From assembly GCA_032629725.1 (NCBI GenBank), contig JAFEVB010000026.1, forward strand, positions 1-64,000: a stretch of DNA of 64,000 nt. The letters run 5' to 3'. The DNA comes from Gremmenia infestans (lineage: Eukaryota; Ascomycota; Leotiomycetes; Helotiales; Hamatocanthoscyphaceae). The translations under genes were made by a program, and so were the position numbers. The notes beneath the pieces are model-generated. The model did no database searches, was not told where the DNA came from, and saw only the letters and a program-made list of their open reading frames with translations. How positions within the stretch are numbered: position 1 is the stretch's first letter; each line of letters opens with the position of its first letter. Positions 50,804 to 61,149 of this stretch are shown in pieces.

Positions 50804-51003
50804 GCTTTGAAATTGAATCTAGAATCTAGAAGCACTTGTCTTGGCATTCAAATAATGTAAAATCGCACCGGCTACTAGGAATGCTCAATATATATTGGCA
50901 AGAAGATGAGGGAGATTGGATTGAGTTTCAATTGATGTGCCCGGTACCCTTCTGATTTTGCTAAAACTTCGTTGCTTCGCCGCTCCCTAATAGTTGCTTC
51001 ATA

Positions 51004-51729
51004 TTATTTCTCTAGTTTTTCCAACTCTGCTTTCATAGCCTCTGCTACAATACTCCCACAAAGCTTCGCATAAGGATTCAGACTTTTCGCCATCTTTCCA
51101 GCATCCTCATCACCATATCTACTAGCCAGCTCAAAATCTTTACACGCCCTCTCCTCGAGAGCGACTTTATCCGATCCTTGTAGTATTTCTAACAAGTTAC
51201 CAGGTGCCTTGCTAGAAATTTCAAATTGTCTTGCAGCCTTTAGAAGTAAGTATGCTCTTTGCATATGTGCGGCTGCCAAAACGTTCCCTTGCAAAAGACA
51301 TACTTTGCTGCCCACTTCCGACTTCTGCGGCGTGGCGAGTTTTATTGCCTGCTCCAGGTCACTCCAAATCGTGCTCTCCTGTACATCTTTCGCGAATAGA
51401 TCGTCACCGTGCAACAGCCTGAGTATTTGAGCACGGTTGCTATAGGCTGATGCGTATTTTGGATTCGACGATATCAGCATGTTGATATTGGAGAGAGCGT
51501 TTTTGATTTGAGAGATTGAGGTACCCGCTGTATTTAGGAAAAGAATGATAGATTTTTCGGCGTCCTGAAGTGCAGGTAGAACGGCGGAGTTCATGTGCGG
51601 AAGTCCAGCTGGGAGCCGGGAGTTGATCAAGGAGGCATGAGCAGAGCTTGCTCCATTAGATTCGGGATCGAAAACAGCAGAGAGAACAAAGCTATCATTT
51701 GTTGTTAGAACGGTAGTTGAGGATGCCAT
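51004..51729 (-). CDS. TTC36-type tetratricopeptide-repeat protein
   Basis: One exon, 241 residues. The start has the TTC36-like VLSAVFDPES. The TPR core follows: SNPKYASAYSNRAQILRLLHGD, then WSDLEQAIKLA and ACKDFELASRYGDEDAGKMAKSLNPYAKLCGSIVAEAM. The terminal LNPYAxLCxxxxxxxM block is diagnostic for TTC36. In mouse, TTC36 is reported to bind HPPD and protect it from degradation; its loss causes tyrosinaemia. Here the gene sits tail to tail with HPPD, 200 bp between stops. I infer that it is a HPPD chaperone or stabiliser in this fungus. It is longer than animal TTC36 (roughly 190 residues), with an insert before the last repeat. Confidence 0.85.
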   Translation of the reverse strand: MASSTTVLTTNDSFVLSAVFDPESNGASSAHASLINSRLPAGLPHMNSAVLPALQDAEKSIILFLNTAGTSISQIKNALSNINMLISSNPKYASAYSNRAQILRLLHGDDLFAKDVQESTIWSDLEQAIKLATPQKSEVGSKVCLLQGNVLAAAHMQRAYLLLKAARQFEISSKAPGNLLEILQGSDKVALEERACKDFELASRYGDEDAGKMAKSLNPYAKLCGSIVAEAMKAELEKLEK

Positions 51730-52366
51730 GTTGTTTGATGCGTTTGATTACGTAGTAGGGAAACTGAGGGAAAGGTTTGAAGAAGGGGGGTAGCAAAAGC
51801 AGTCCCTAGGCCGTCTGTCTTGAACTTGAGCTCAGATAGTGCCACAGAAATCACGTCGACTTCCCACAATTCTAATTACAGTAATATTACCGAAGATCCA
51901 AAGGCCTCTCCGAGATACGCAATATTTAGTTAAAGCGGAGCCTACCGTAGCCCTGTTGTGGCGCTGTTATTAGCGTTCCCGTGTTTTAGTAGCTTAGATA
52001 AGGTAGTTTCAAGTTTCTAGTATTTGATCCTTTTATCCAAAGGCCATGGATGGAGGATGGGATGGGTAGCAGAGCGGTTTAAAGTTTGCCGTTGCTACTT
52101 GGCTACGCGGATCCTTTGGACAGCAATCCAAGACAGGGGGGCAAAACCCCGCACCTCCCCCGGCCTTGAATTTATTTTCAGAACACTTTACAAGTTGTGC
52201 CCTAGTCTTCTTTGAGCTTAGGAAAAATTACTTCGAACCCAAGTAATCTAACAACCTACCGGTCCGGTATTACGGGGAGCCACGTGAAAGCAATAAATCT
52301 AGTGAGCAATTAAAAATCAAATGAAGGAAAGGAAACAGTATTCCTGAATTAAAGTCTATTCGAAGC
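51730..52366. other. Intergenic, 640 bp, divergent promoters
   Basis: Lies between the TTC36-type gene and the flavocytochrome gene. A tRNA-Ser-like fragment near 52070-52160 is too degenerate to call (see rejected items). Confidence 0.5.
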
Positions 52367-54096
52367 ATGAAAGAATCAAATCTTTTAACGGCGACTGAAG
52401 TATCGCAGCATAACACGCCAGACGATTGTTGGATGGTGATCGCAGGACAAATATGGGATCTCACAGATTTTGCACCTCAACATCCGGGTGGCTCTCAAAG
52501 TATTCTCAAACGCGAGATAAATTGACATCCGTTGACAAGATACCTAGTAATATTCAAGTTTGCAGGTCAAGATGCAACCCAAATTTACAATGAAGTGCAC
52601 CCGCCCCCACTTCTCCGGAAAACCCTCACCATCTCGAAACTCAAGGGGACTCTCCGCCCTTCCCCACATAACACCCTTCCGGCACCAAGTGCACGAGCTC
52701 CAGCCCAGAACAGCGGAGCCAAGAATGGTTTTCTACCTCTTGCTTCTATTCTCAGCGCGCAAGATTTTGAAAAAGCTGCCAAAGCCATGCTCACTCCCAA
52801 AGCATATGCATATTATTCCTCCGCAGCAACTGATTTAGTATCTGTCAATGCAAACACGGCATTTTGGAGTCGTGTCTGGTTTCGCCCTCGCTTGTTGCGG
52901 AATGTTACACATGTAGACACCACGTGCAAAATCCAGGGCGTGACGAGTTCCGTGCCGTTTCTTGTCGCTCCAGCTGCAATGGCAAAACTGGCCCATCCAC
53001 AAGGGGAGTTAGCAATTGCGAGGGCCTGTAAGCGGAATGGCGTTATTCAATGTGTGAGCATCAATCTCTCCACCATACTTATTTCAATTACTGGAAATGA
53101 TTATGTGATTCTAACCAGTGTGCGAAGGCTTCCATTAATGCTTCATACCCGATTGAAGACATCGTCTCAGAAGCCCCAGATCATCCGTTTTTCTTCCAAT
53201 TGTATGTGAACAAGAATAAAGAATCTTCTGAGCTACTTTTAAACAGAGTCTGGGATTTGGGGGTCAGAGTACTGTTCCTGACCGTGGATGCACCGGTCCC
53301 TGGCAAGAGAGAAGCAGACGAAAGAGTCAAGGCCGAGACCTCGATCAGTACTCCTATGAGTGGAACCTCATCCTCAAGTGATGAAAAAGGCAGTGGACTA
53401 ACGAGAACCTTGGCTACGTATATTGATAGCGGCTTGAGCTGGGACGATCTGGTCTGGGTGAGGAAAGCTTGGGCGGGCAAATTAGTGCTGAAAGGATTGC
53501 AATCGGTCGAAGATGTAAAGCTTGCGGCTGAACATAAAGTAGATGGTGTGGTTTTAAGGTAAGTGTCATCTCGAAAATTATGGTTGTTCCACTTGTTCAC
53601 CACGCTGACATGCATTGCAGTAATCATGGTGGAAGGAATCTTGATACTTCTCCACCACCATTGCTAGTTCTTTTAGAACTTCGACAACACTTCCCTAAGG
53701 CTTTTGGCAAGATGGAGATCTACATTGATGGTGGGATTAGGAGAGGGACTGATATTCTGAAAGCATATTGTCTTGGTGCTACAGCCGTTCTGCTTGGAAG
53801 ACCTTTTCTGTACTCTTTGGCATACGGTGAAGATGGTGTTGAACGTCTGATTGATAGTAAGTGCACGTTGGATTGCATCCCATGGTTCTTCTAGAATAAG
53901 TGTTCTTCATTCGGATCGTACCAACTGATATCAATTAGTCCTACGAGACGAGGTGGAGACCGGGATGCGATTACTAGGAGTCACGAGTCTTGCCCAACTT
54001 CGCCCAGGTTTGATCAACACTCAGGACATTGATCATTTACTGGCGCATTCTCTTGATGAGCTAAATGAGGTACAGTACTCGAAATCAAAGATATGA
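52367..54096 (+). CDS. Flavocytochrome b2-type FMN-dependent 2-hydroxyacid dehydrogenase
   Basis: Exons 52367-52499, 52548-53053, 53128-53558, 53621-53856 and 53939-54096 give 487 residues. A cytochrome b5 domain (about 5-80) has the heme ligand His in APQHPGGSQ, joined by the 48-nt first intron to IIFKFAGQDATQIYNEVHPP. The second axial His is in EVHPP. The FMN TIM barrel follows: YYSSAATDLVSVNANT, LVAPAAMAKLAHPQGE, FFFQLYVNKNKE, LTVDAPVPGKRE, LVLKGLQSVED, the catalytic-base SNHGGR block, YIDGGIRRGTDILKAYCLGA and VLLGRPFLY. The usual FMN-binding residues are present; SNHGGRN replaces the more common SNHGGRQ. The family oxidises L-lactate or aromatic 2-hydroxy acids such as mandelate and passes electrons to cytochrome c. 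Next to HPPD and an aromatic transaminase, an aromatic substrate such as 4-hydroxyphenyllactate is a reasonable guess. No clear mitochondrial presequence is seen. Confidence 0.92.
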
Positions 54097-54962
54097 TCAA
54101 AGCTATGGAAGCGATGCAAATACGAATATACGACTGGGCGAGCAAAAGCGCGGGCGAGGTGACTAGAGTTAACCTCGATCTGTGAATCCGACTGCATGTC
54201 CACAATATTGACCTGAACCATGCACATAGCCTTACATGAAAAATTTCTGCCTTGCACTCATAGATCCTGGTGATGTGGTGAATATGTGGTGCAATCAATA
54301 TTCGTAATTAGTATTGATCGAAGTTGATTATAAAAGATTGCCTGGGTTTTGCAGTGCGTACTACGCTTCGTCTTCTTATTGTTTAGACCCTTCTTGATCG
54401 AATATCCTGCGTAAATTATTTCCGGATGCCGTTCATGCATGATTCTGAATTAATAAGCCGCGGACCTTCAACCTCAACTAGAGAAATGGGGAGACATTTA
54501 TAACAGGTGAATGGCATGGGCAATACAGTACATTAAGACTCCACGTTTTGATGGGCAAGAACTTTGTTGCTTACTGCGAGGTCACAGAATAGGGCAGAGC
54601 GAAATGAGTTCAATGTACATTAGCCGCACGTGTAGCGGGCGCTAGTTAGCTCGATTACTCATCGATGTCCAACTTCAAATTTCACCTTCACTGATCATAA
54701 TACAGAAACAAGGGCACCATGGAAGATTCTGACATTGATTGAAAGGCTAAGCATCTATCTCAGGTCCCCGACTCCGACACTCTTTTCAATCTCCCCCCCC
54801 CCGCCTCCGTACAATACTGTATCTGAACCCAGACACAGATGTTTCACCCCAAAGATCCCAGGCTAGGAAAACCCGAGACTCATATGCCCCGTCGTCGAGG
54901 GTGTATAGACATACCAATCCAAATAGACCACATCAGGAAGATACAGTCCTTCGGAATCAGTG
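54097..54962. other. Intergenic, 870 bp
   Basis: Convergent 3' flanks. A C-run of about 11 lies at 54791-54801. No gene recognised. Confidence 0.5.
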
Positions 54963-56768
54963 TCAATATTCAGGTCCAGGTGGTTCCGAAGGGTCCATGC
55001 CCCGAGAACCACCCAACCCATTAGTCATGTTCGTGTCGACTGGGTCGTTTGGTAACGGGGGCGATGGCCCAGCAGCGGCTGAAGCTGCATTTCCCTGACG
55101 TGGAGGGTTGTCTCGTCGCATGCCAGCACGAGAGTAGTTTCCACCAAGTCTGGCAGACCTGTCTGGAGCATTGTCTCGTCGCGGACCGCCGAAGGGGATT
55201 CCACCGGGTGTGGACATGTTTGGGTCAGTGTATCGTCGCATACCACGAGAGTAGTCTCCAGTAGGTCTGGAAGACCGGCTTGGAGCGTTTGGCCCTCTTC
55301 GATAACCCTCTGAGTTGGGAAATTGCGGCTCATACGACGACGCTGCGGGATGCGCGTCCCCCTCTCTTGGCATGGTCCCAGCCAGCTCAATAAGCCAACG
55401 AAGTCCTCGTTGAAGAATATCCGCACCTGCAGCTGTTGTTTGAGAATGAGCCTGGAGGTTGTGTGTTGGTGGTGGAGCTGGCGGAGCTGGTGGAACTGGC
55501 GGACCTCGTTCCTCAGACTGCCGTGGGAATCTGAAGTCGAAATTCGACAAGGGTGGGGCTGGATAACGACCAAATTGAAATGGTGCTGCTCCTGGATCCG
55601 AGCCTCTAAGCGGCTGTCGATTGAAAGTGGACATGCCGCCTCCACCACGCCCGCCAGGGCCACCACGGCCTCGTCCACGGTCAAACCATGGCTGATTACG
55701 TCGTCCGCCATTGTCAGCAGGAGTCGACTGCATGCGCACACGCTTGTCCTGGTGGAAAGTTGCGTCGGCAAGCTCTTGATACTGTTGACGTTGTGTATCG
55801 TTAGCCGCGGCGTTGTGAGTGGCTGTCTGCTGCTCATCAACATGTTGGCCCTTCCGCTTCTTCTTGTTCGATCCTTGTGGTGCTGTAGGCGCCACTTGAT
55901 CCTGGACGGATATTCCAGAACCGAGAGCAGGGAGATGCGCAGCGGATTCACGATCACCTTCTTTGACCATCCGATTGCCAATCTCTGTCTTCCAGCTTTC
56001 GCTATCCCAAGTAGGATCACTTATGGTTTGATCCCATGATTGAACACCTTCAGTGAAACCGTCGTGTGCAAACTGGGGAGTTTGGGGAAACATCATACCA
56101 GAGGCCTTTTCCTGTTCGAATTTCTCGGGGAGAATGTCCCAAAGATTCCAAGGCTGGCGGATTGGAGCTTTTCCGGCGCGTACTCTGACCAATCCCTGGT
56201 GGGCGATCTTTCGAGACAGAGTACCTCCTTTGACCCGTGGACAATCCTCGACGAGGTGGTCCCAGTCTACACAGAAAGGACAGAGTTCCAAGAATCCATC
56301 GACGAGCCTAGCGTTGCACTCCTCTTGTGCATGACCCCGTTGCTCACAATTGGGGCAAGTCATGTCCTGGCGAGGTACCCGGCGTTTGCCTTGGAGATTC
56401 CTGGATACCTTCTTCTTCTTGGGGGGGTTTTCAACCTCATGGGAACCGTTGGTATCTGCCATGGGTGAATCCTCTATGAGTCTGTCACCCATAACATCAG
56501 CCAGAGTGGTGTCTGGACCCAGCTCTAGCGAACCCTCTCGCATCCTGGCTAGCAGAGATCGCATGCCCGGCAGTGAGCTCAGGTTGTTCCGCAGATAATT
56601 CGTCATATGCTGAATGGCATCCTCGTCGGACGTCTCTGTGACATCGTCGTCCTGGCCGGCAGCAGTGTGCTGTCGGACGGCTTCATCGCGGGGAAGTTCC
56701 TGCGCCTCTTCCTCTTCTAGCTTCAGATCTTCTTGCTTCAGATCTTCTTGCTTCATATCGTTAGCCAT
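54963..56768 (-). CDS. Zinc-knuckle (CCHC-type) and RGG-rich protein, probable nucleic-acid binder
   Basis: One exon, 601 residues, starting MANDMKQEDLKQEDLKLEEEE; an upstream extension of the frame lacks an ATG. An acidic head is followed by a basic KKKKVSRNLQGKRR stretch. Then come two adjacent zinc-knuckle-like motifs, CPNCEQRGHAQEEC and CPFCVDWDHLVEDC, near 140-185, with a conserved-looking APIRQPWNLWDILP further on. The C-terminal half is low-complexity: an RGRGRGGPGGRGGGG box near 375, a poly-Pro/Ala segment, and two degenerate copies of a unit containing G(D/N)YSR..MRR. CCHC plus RGG suggests RNA or single-stranded DNA binding. I do not recognise an orthologue. It is divergent from another RGG-rich gene with only 252 bp between the starts. 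Confidence 0.82.
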   Translation of the reverse strand: MANDMKQEDLKQEDLKLEEEEAQELPRDEAVRQHTAAGQDDDVTETSDEDAIQHMTNYLRNNLSSLPGMRSLLARMREGSLELGPDTTLADVMGDRLIEDSPMADTNGSHEVENPPKKKKVSRNLQGKRRVPRQDMTCPNCEQRGHAQEECNARLVDGFLELCPFCVDWDHLVEDCPRVKGGTLSRKIAHQGLVRVRAGKAPIRQPWNLWDILPEKFEQEKASGMMFPQTPQFAHDGFTEGVQSWDQTISDPTWDSESWKTEIGNRMVKEGDRESAAHLPALGSGISVQDQVAPTAPQGSNKKKRKGQHVDEQQTATHNAAANDTQRQQYQELADATFHQDKRVRMQSTPADNGGRRNQPWFDRGRGRGGPGGRGGGGMSTFNRQPLRGSDPGAAPFQFGRYPAPPLSNFDFRFPRQSEERGPPVPPAPPAPPPTHNLQAHSQTTAAGADILQRGLRWLIELAGTMPREGDAHPAASSYEPQFPNSEGYRRGPNAPSRSSRPTGDYSRGMRRYTDPNMSTPGGIPFGGPRRDNAPDRSARLGGNYSRAGMRRDNPPRQGNAASAAAGPSPPLPNDPVDTNMTNGLGGSRGMDPSEPPGPEY

Positions 56769-57020
56769 GATTGTTTTGCGATAGTATCTCGCAAAAGAAC
56801 CGTCGCGTTTGAAGTTTTGCTGTCGTGGGAATTTCAAAAGTGAATAGGCACTGCCGCACTCATAGAAGCTAATACGATCTAGTCTAAACTGGTGCTAAGC
56901 CTAATTTGGATAGATCGCACTAATGCACAAATTGATCAAAACAAATGTCACGAATTTTGAAGTTCATTTTGTTCAAGTACCGACCTACACATAGCATACT
57001 ACCAGCACTAACACACCAAC

Positions 57021-57779
57021 ATGGCGCACAACGTACCTAACGAACCACCACCTTGGTGGTATCAACCAAGAATACCATCTCTGCGCGCTCGTATACGCGA
57101 AGAGGGTTTGGATGAGGACAGGTTCTCGGGCTGGCTGAACTTCTATTTCCGCGACGCGGGAAGAATGTGGCCCAACCAAGCGCAATACCAGCAATGGTAT
57201 GCCGAGAGCCAGACCTTTGAGCTGTTCTGTAAGTTTAGACACGATTCGGCTTCCATAGAACGCATTTGCTAACAGTTTGTAGGGAGAGTTCCCAGTCCAA
57301 TTGCTCCTCCGCCGTTTGTCGGACACTTCGGCCGCGCGTACGAGGTAGCCGTGGCTGAATGGGATGACTATGGACTCACCAACCACTTGTCAGATGGAAG
57401 AGGAACATTTTTCAATGCCCCTCCGCCTCCAGATGTTCATCCAGTCCCAGTCCAGCGAAACAATGCAGACCTACCACCGAGGTCCAACACTGTGGCCGAG
57501 CGTCTCCCACTCAGACCGAGGGGAGGAGGGCAAAGGGGAGGACAGAGGGGAGGAAGAGGAGGCAGCAGAGGCGATGCTTCTCACCAGCCTCAACCTCTGT
57601 GGAACAATGGCAATCATGTGGTGGCGGAGGCTAGCAGTGCTTCACAAGTTCCAGCCCCCAGAGCCAACAATAGAATTGGACGAGATCCGATCGTCCAAAA
57701 CCAGACTCCTTCGGATGGCAATGGGGTCGCTTCCCAGACTTCAACCTCCGAGACTCCTGCCAGCACCGTTGACATTTAG
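57021..57779 (+). CDS. RGG-rich protein of unknown function, frame ends at an in-frame TAG
   Basis: Exons 57021-57228 and 57283-57779, with a 54-nt intron, give 234 residues. The first 130 residues look folded and Trp/Tyr-rich: PPWWYQPRIPSLRARIREEG, WLNFYFRDAGRMWPNQAQYQQWYAE, then FWRVPSPIAPPPFVGHFGRAYEVA across the intron. The rest is low-complexity with a GGGQRGGQRGGRGGSRG box near 165. I know no family for the N-terminal domain. The stop at 57777-57779 may be premature, because the same frame stays open and repetitive for another 107 codons (see the next entry). Whether this is a shortened working gene or the front of a pseudogene cannot be settled here. Confidence 0.6.
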
Positions 57780-58755
57780 AGTCAGACGACATTCAAGCCT
57801 CAACCAGGACTTCCGTCAAGGGCTGAGATCCAAGGAGACAAGGCCGCGTCTACGACCGGCTCGTCTGCCGAGCAAAAGAAGGACAAGCTCCCCAACTCAG
57901 ACAACATCGCGTCTACGACCTGTTCGTCTACTGAGGGTAAAAGGAAGGATGAGCTCTCTAGCACAGACAAGACCGCGTCTGTGGCCGGCTCATCCGAGGG
58001 TAACAAGAAGGCGAGGAAGACGAAAAGACAGACGAGAAAAGCTGGAGGTCCTCGCGGCTGCTCGCAAGACTGGGCTTCTGAAGCTGGTGACATGTGTTAA
58101 TATCCCAACAGGTTCCTAAGCCAAGATATCGTTAGAACCAATCTCTATGATCACGTCAAGGAGATTGGGTGGAGAAAGGAGACTTCGCCTTAGAGCGAAG
58201 TGGTGGCTGATTCTGAAGGTGAGCCCTTTGCTACGCTAGAGGAGCTGATAAAGATACACAGTTGGCCAACTGTGTACAACCAATAGAATTACTCTGAAGT
58301 CGTCGACTTCGAGGATTCAAATGCAGCAGTGCAGCGCAAGGGGATGTTGAAACTCCTGAAGCTGCCGCGCCACTGGCCGTTCCTGAACGCCGGTCTCTCA
58401 GAAGTAGTCGAGTGCAAAGGTCTCGCTAATAGTGTAGGCTTGCATCTGCGCTTACAGATATGGAGCGTCTTCCTAGGAAGAATATGGCCGAAGCCGCCAA
58501 ACCTTCAACGAAGGTGGAGGCTAAGAAGGAAGAAATGTCCCCTAGCGGCGTCTGCTGCTGCACAGGATAGCACAGAGAGCGGTCCAACGGACAACGCTTC
58601 CGAGGAAAAGGGTGAGAGTGCAGTCCAACGGGCGAGACTCTGTCGCTGAAGTGGCAGCTCCGGCATCCCAGTCGGAGGCTGAGGTGACTCCTTCCATCTC
58701 TGAAAAGCAAAACCCGATGGGTGATGCTGCTCAAGAGGCCGAAAGTGGTGGCTAA
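57780..58755 (+). pseudogene. Decayed 3' continuation of the RGG-rich gene
   Basis: After the TAG the frame runs open to TAA at 58098-58100. It encodes about three copies of a 22-25-residue unit (DKAASTTGSSAEQKK, DNIASTTCSSTEGKRK, DKTASVAGSSEGNKK) and a basic end. Beyond that, coding-like Ala/Glu/Lys-rich pieces occur in shifting frames: near 58340-58420, near 58455-58555 (DMERLPRKNMAEAAK then STKVEAKKEEMSP), near 58548-58625 and near 58632-58755. Stops and frame changes separate them. This is what a longer low-complexity protein looks like after several disabling mutations. Alternatively some of the breaks are introns I cannot place. Confidence 0.5.
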
Positions 58756-59477
58756 AACAAGGAGGGCGGGCGGAACCAAGTGATGATTCCATCGTCATGT
58801 TCTGCTAGCACTCCCTTTCCACGTCAAAAGATACTCCAATTTAGTGGGATTGTTTTGCCCCGTGCTCCTGTCTGACCCTTCCCCATCCCCCCTCTCCTTA
58901 GAGGGTAGTTGTTTGATATGTGTATAAGATAATTGAAGCAATTCTCTCTAAAAATGATGCTATATGGTGATGTACAACGTGATAATATGTGATCTTTAAC
59001 TGCAATTGGAATTTCGCTTTGTTGATAGTTAACTTCGTTATGCTTAAAGAGGTTGCTACCCGGTGGGTAGATAACGTGAGAGGATTGCATTCCAGATTCC
59101 AGGTAAGCAATACCGATATTCTGCGGATATCTACTGACAATTATATCTCGAGGATCTCGTCGTAAGCACCCTCTTGGTGATGACCACCTTTTCTAGTGGT
59201 AAGAGGATTGCAAAGATTGACTGCGAATAGATTATTTGGGGACGGTAGATATATAAACTGCGACAACTGACATCAAACGGCTAGAAAACTCAAGTATAAG
59301 GCATTGCTAGATATACCGAGAATAAATTTGTAGACGTAGAGTGCCAGAGATCGTTAGATACCCAATGCCTGATACCAGTGAAGGAGAAGGACAAGTCGGG
59401 TAATATGAAATCCGACAAGCACTACATAACAAAACATATGAACCTCTACCCAGTTCCAGGAATTATTCTCGCCCGTT
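58756..59477. other. Intergenic, 720 bp
   Basis: No coding or RNA feature recognised. 3' flank of the flavin monooxygenase gene. Confidence 0.5.
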
Positions 59478-61149
59478 CTACAACTTCGCACGAATCGGCT
59501 TCTCCTCCTTCTCCTCCGTCTCTGAGGCCTCCGCAGCTAGCCGTGCTTCCGCAACAGCAGCCGCGTCCTTCCATGACTGCAGGCGTTTGTCCAGTGTAGC
59601 AGCAAATCCACTGAGCCATTCAGGGTTCCATTTTGGCAGAATACGCCCAGGAACTCCAGGGCTCGGGTCTCCAGCAAAGGCCCTAAGCGCCTCGAAATAT
59701 TCCTCAAATCTAGGAGCAAGCTTATAGAAGTGAACGCCATCACCAGAAATGGCTAAACGGTCCTGCTCCCAACGTTTTTGGACATCACGGGATGGCAATG
59801 AAGCTCGTCCAGCAAAGAATCGAGAGATTGCCACAGCTTGCCACTCGAAGACACGGAACGTAAAGCCACCTGCAGTCTGCATAATTTTGTTAACATTTGT
59901 CTCCGAGATTCCATCAAATGTGAGTGCTTACCCCTCCTATGAATGTGAGTGTTGGATCCGCTTGATTGAATATATGCAAGTAAAGTCCTGGTATCCTCCG
60001 GTTGACAACCTTGACCGAAGGAAGGAAAGGTAGACTGAAGCTGTAACCAGTGGCGAAGATGATGTGATCTACATCTTCAAGCTTGCTTCCGTCCGAAAAG
60101 AAGACTGTTCGATTCCTGGCTGAAACTTGAGTGATGACCGGCTTGCGCACAATTTCGGGGTGTGTGAAGGGGATGAAGCCGAAGACAGGATTTGCTGCTC
60201 TGAGCGATGCATACACAGGAACCTTGACAACACTCAAAATATCGTGGACGATATCAAACGATGATACCGAAGCACCCACAATAACGACTTTCTGGATATT
60301 ATAAGTTAGTTTCACGAATCAAGATCGACGCGCGGAAATCTAGTCGTCTCACCTTGCCACGATAGTCCTCTGGATTTCGGTACTGCTTACTATGCAATAC
60401 CAAACCTGGAATCTTCTCATTCAGCTCAACCAGACCAGGAATGTCCGGTATAAATGGCACATTATAATGTCCTGATGCAACTACAATTGCATCGAATCTC
60501 TCCTGCCACCAAAAGTCCTTTTCGTCTGCTCCTTTGGTTTCCTTGCGAAGAGTCAAGACCCATTCATCCCCAACTTTCTCGGCAAGTTCAACAGTCGTGC
60601 TAAATTCAACAAAATCTCTATACCCATTCCGGTTAAAGAGGGCTTCGATCCACTTCCGCACAGTTTCACGATGCCGAAATGGTGATTCGGGTCCGAATTG
60701 AGCTCGTGACCGCTTGGAGATGATATCTGGGAATGGTTCTTGGGTGAAGCTCATTACGCTTAGTCCGATATTACTTTCGAGATGTTCATGCATAGGCGTA
60801 TCTGAGAACCGGAATTGATGGCTGTTCACTTGGGTGGATTTGGGTGTCTGAGCTGGAAGTTGTGGGGGAATCGGGACTTGGACGTCGCCATTTTGCGGCT
60901 GCTTGATGAGCTCTTGAAGCAAGGGTATCTTGGGCTCCAGCTCGGGAGTGAAGACCCTGAGATTATGTATTTAGTAACGTCTGCCACATTGGTTGAGATG
61001 TAGTCTACTCACCAAGTACCACCAGCCTGATTTTTCCTCTCGAATACACGGATAACATCGAAAGCTTGTTCTTTTGCTAGTGCATCAACCGCAATCCCAC
61101 CTGATGGCCCCGCGCCAATGACGGCAACCCTCTTGATCTTGGTAGCCAT
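59478..61149 (-). CDS. Flavin-containing monooxygenase (FMO-like, class B)
   Basis: Exons 61149-61013, 60956-60353, 60291-59932 and 59876-59478 give 499 residues; introns are 55-61 nt. The FAD-binding Rossmann motif is VAVIGAGPSGGIAVDAL at the N-terminus. It is followed by VFERKNQAGGTWVFTPE, where the first intron splits the W codon. A second dinucleotide site (NADPH) KVVIVGASVSSFDI lies in the third exon, next to the second intron junction. AIVVASGHYNVPFIPDIPG resembles the FMO fingerprint region, and DHIIFATGYSFSLPFLP is the conserved ATG-x-Y/F motif. These enzymes oxygenate soft nucleophiles (N, S) or, in related groups, ketones; the substrate is unknown. The C-terminal tail is charged (Ala/Glu-rich) and ends in RAKL, close to but not a classical peroxisomal SKL-type signal. 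Confidence 0.92.

Noticed and set aside
52070..52165. tRNA-Ser-like stretch: A-box-like AGAGCGGTTTAA, TTGGACAGCAATCCAA and a GGGG-CAAAA-CCCC variable-arm look-alike
   Set aside because: The anticodon loop is one base short, about 30 extra bases separate the D-arm and anticodon arm, and no usable T-arm or B-box follows. At best a tRNA-Ser relic.
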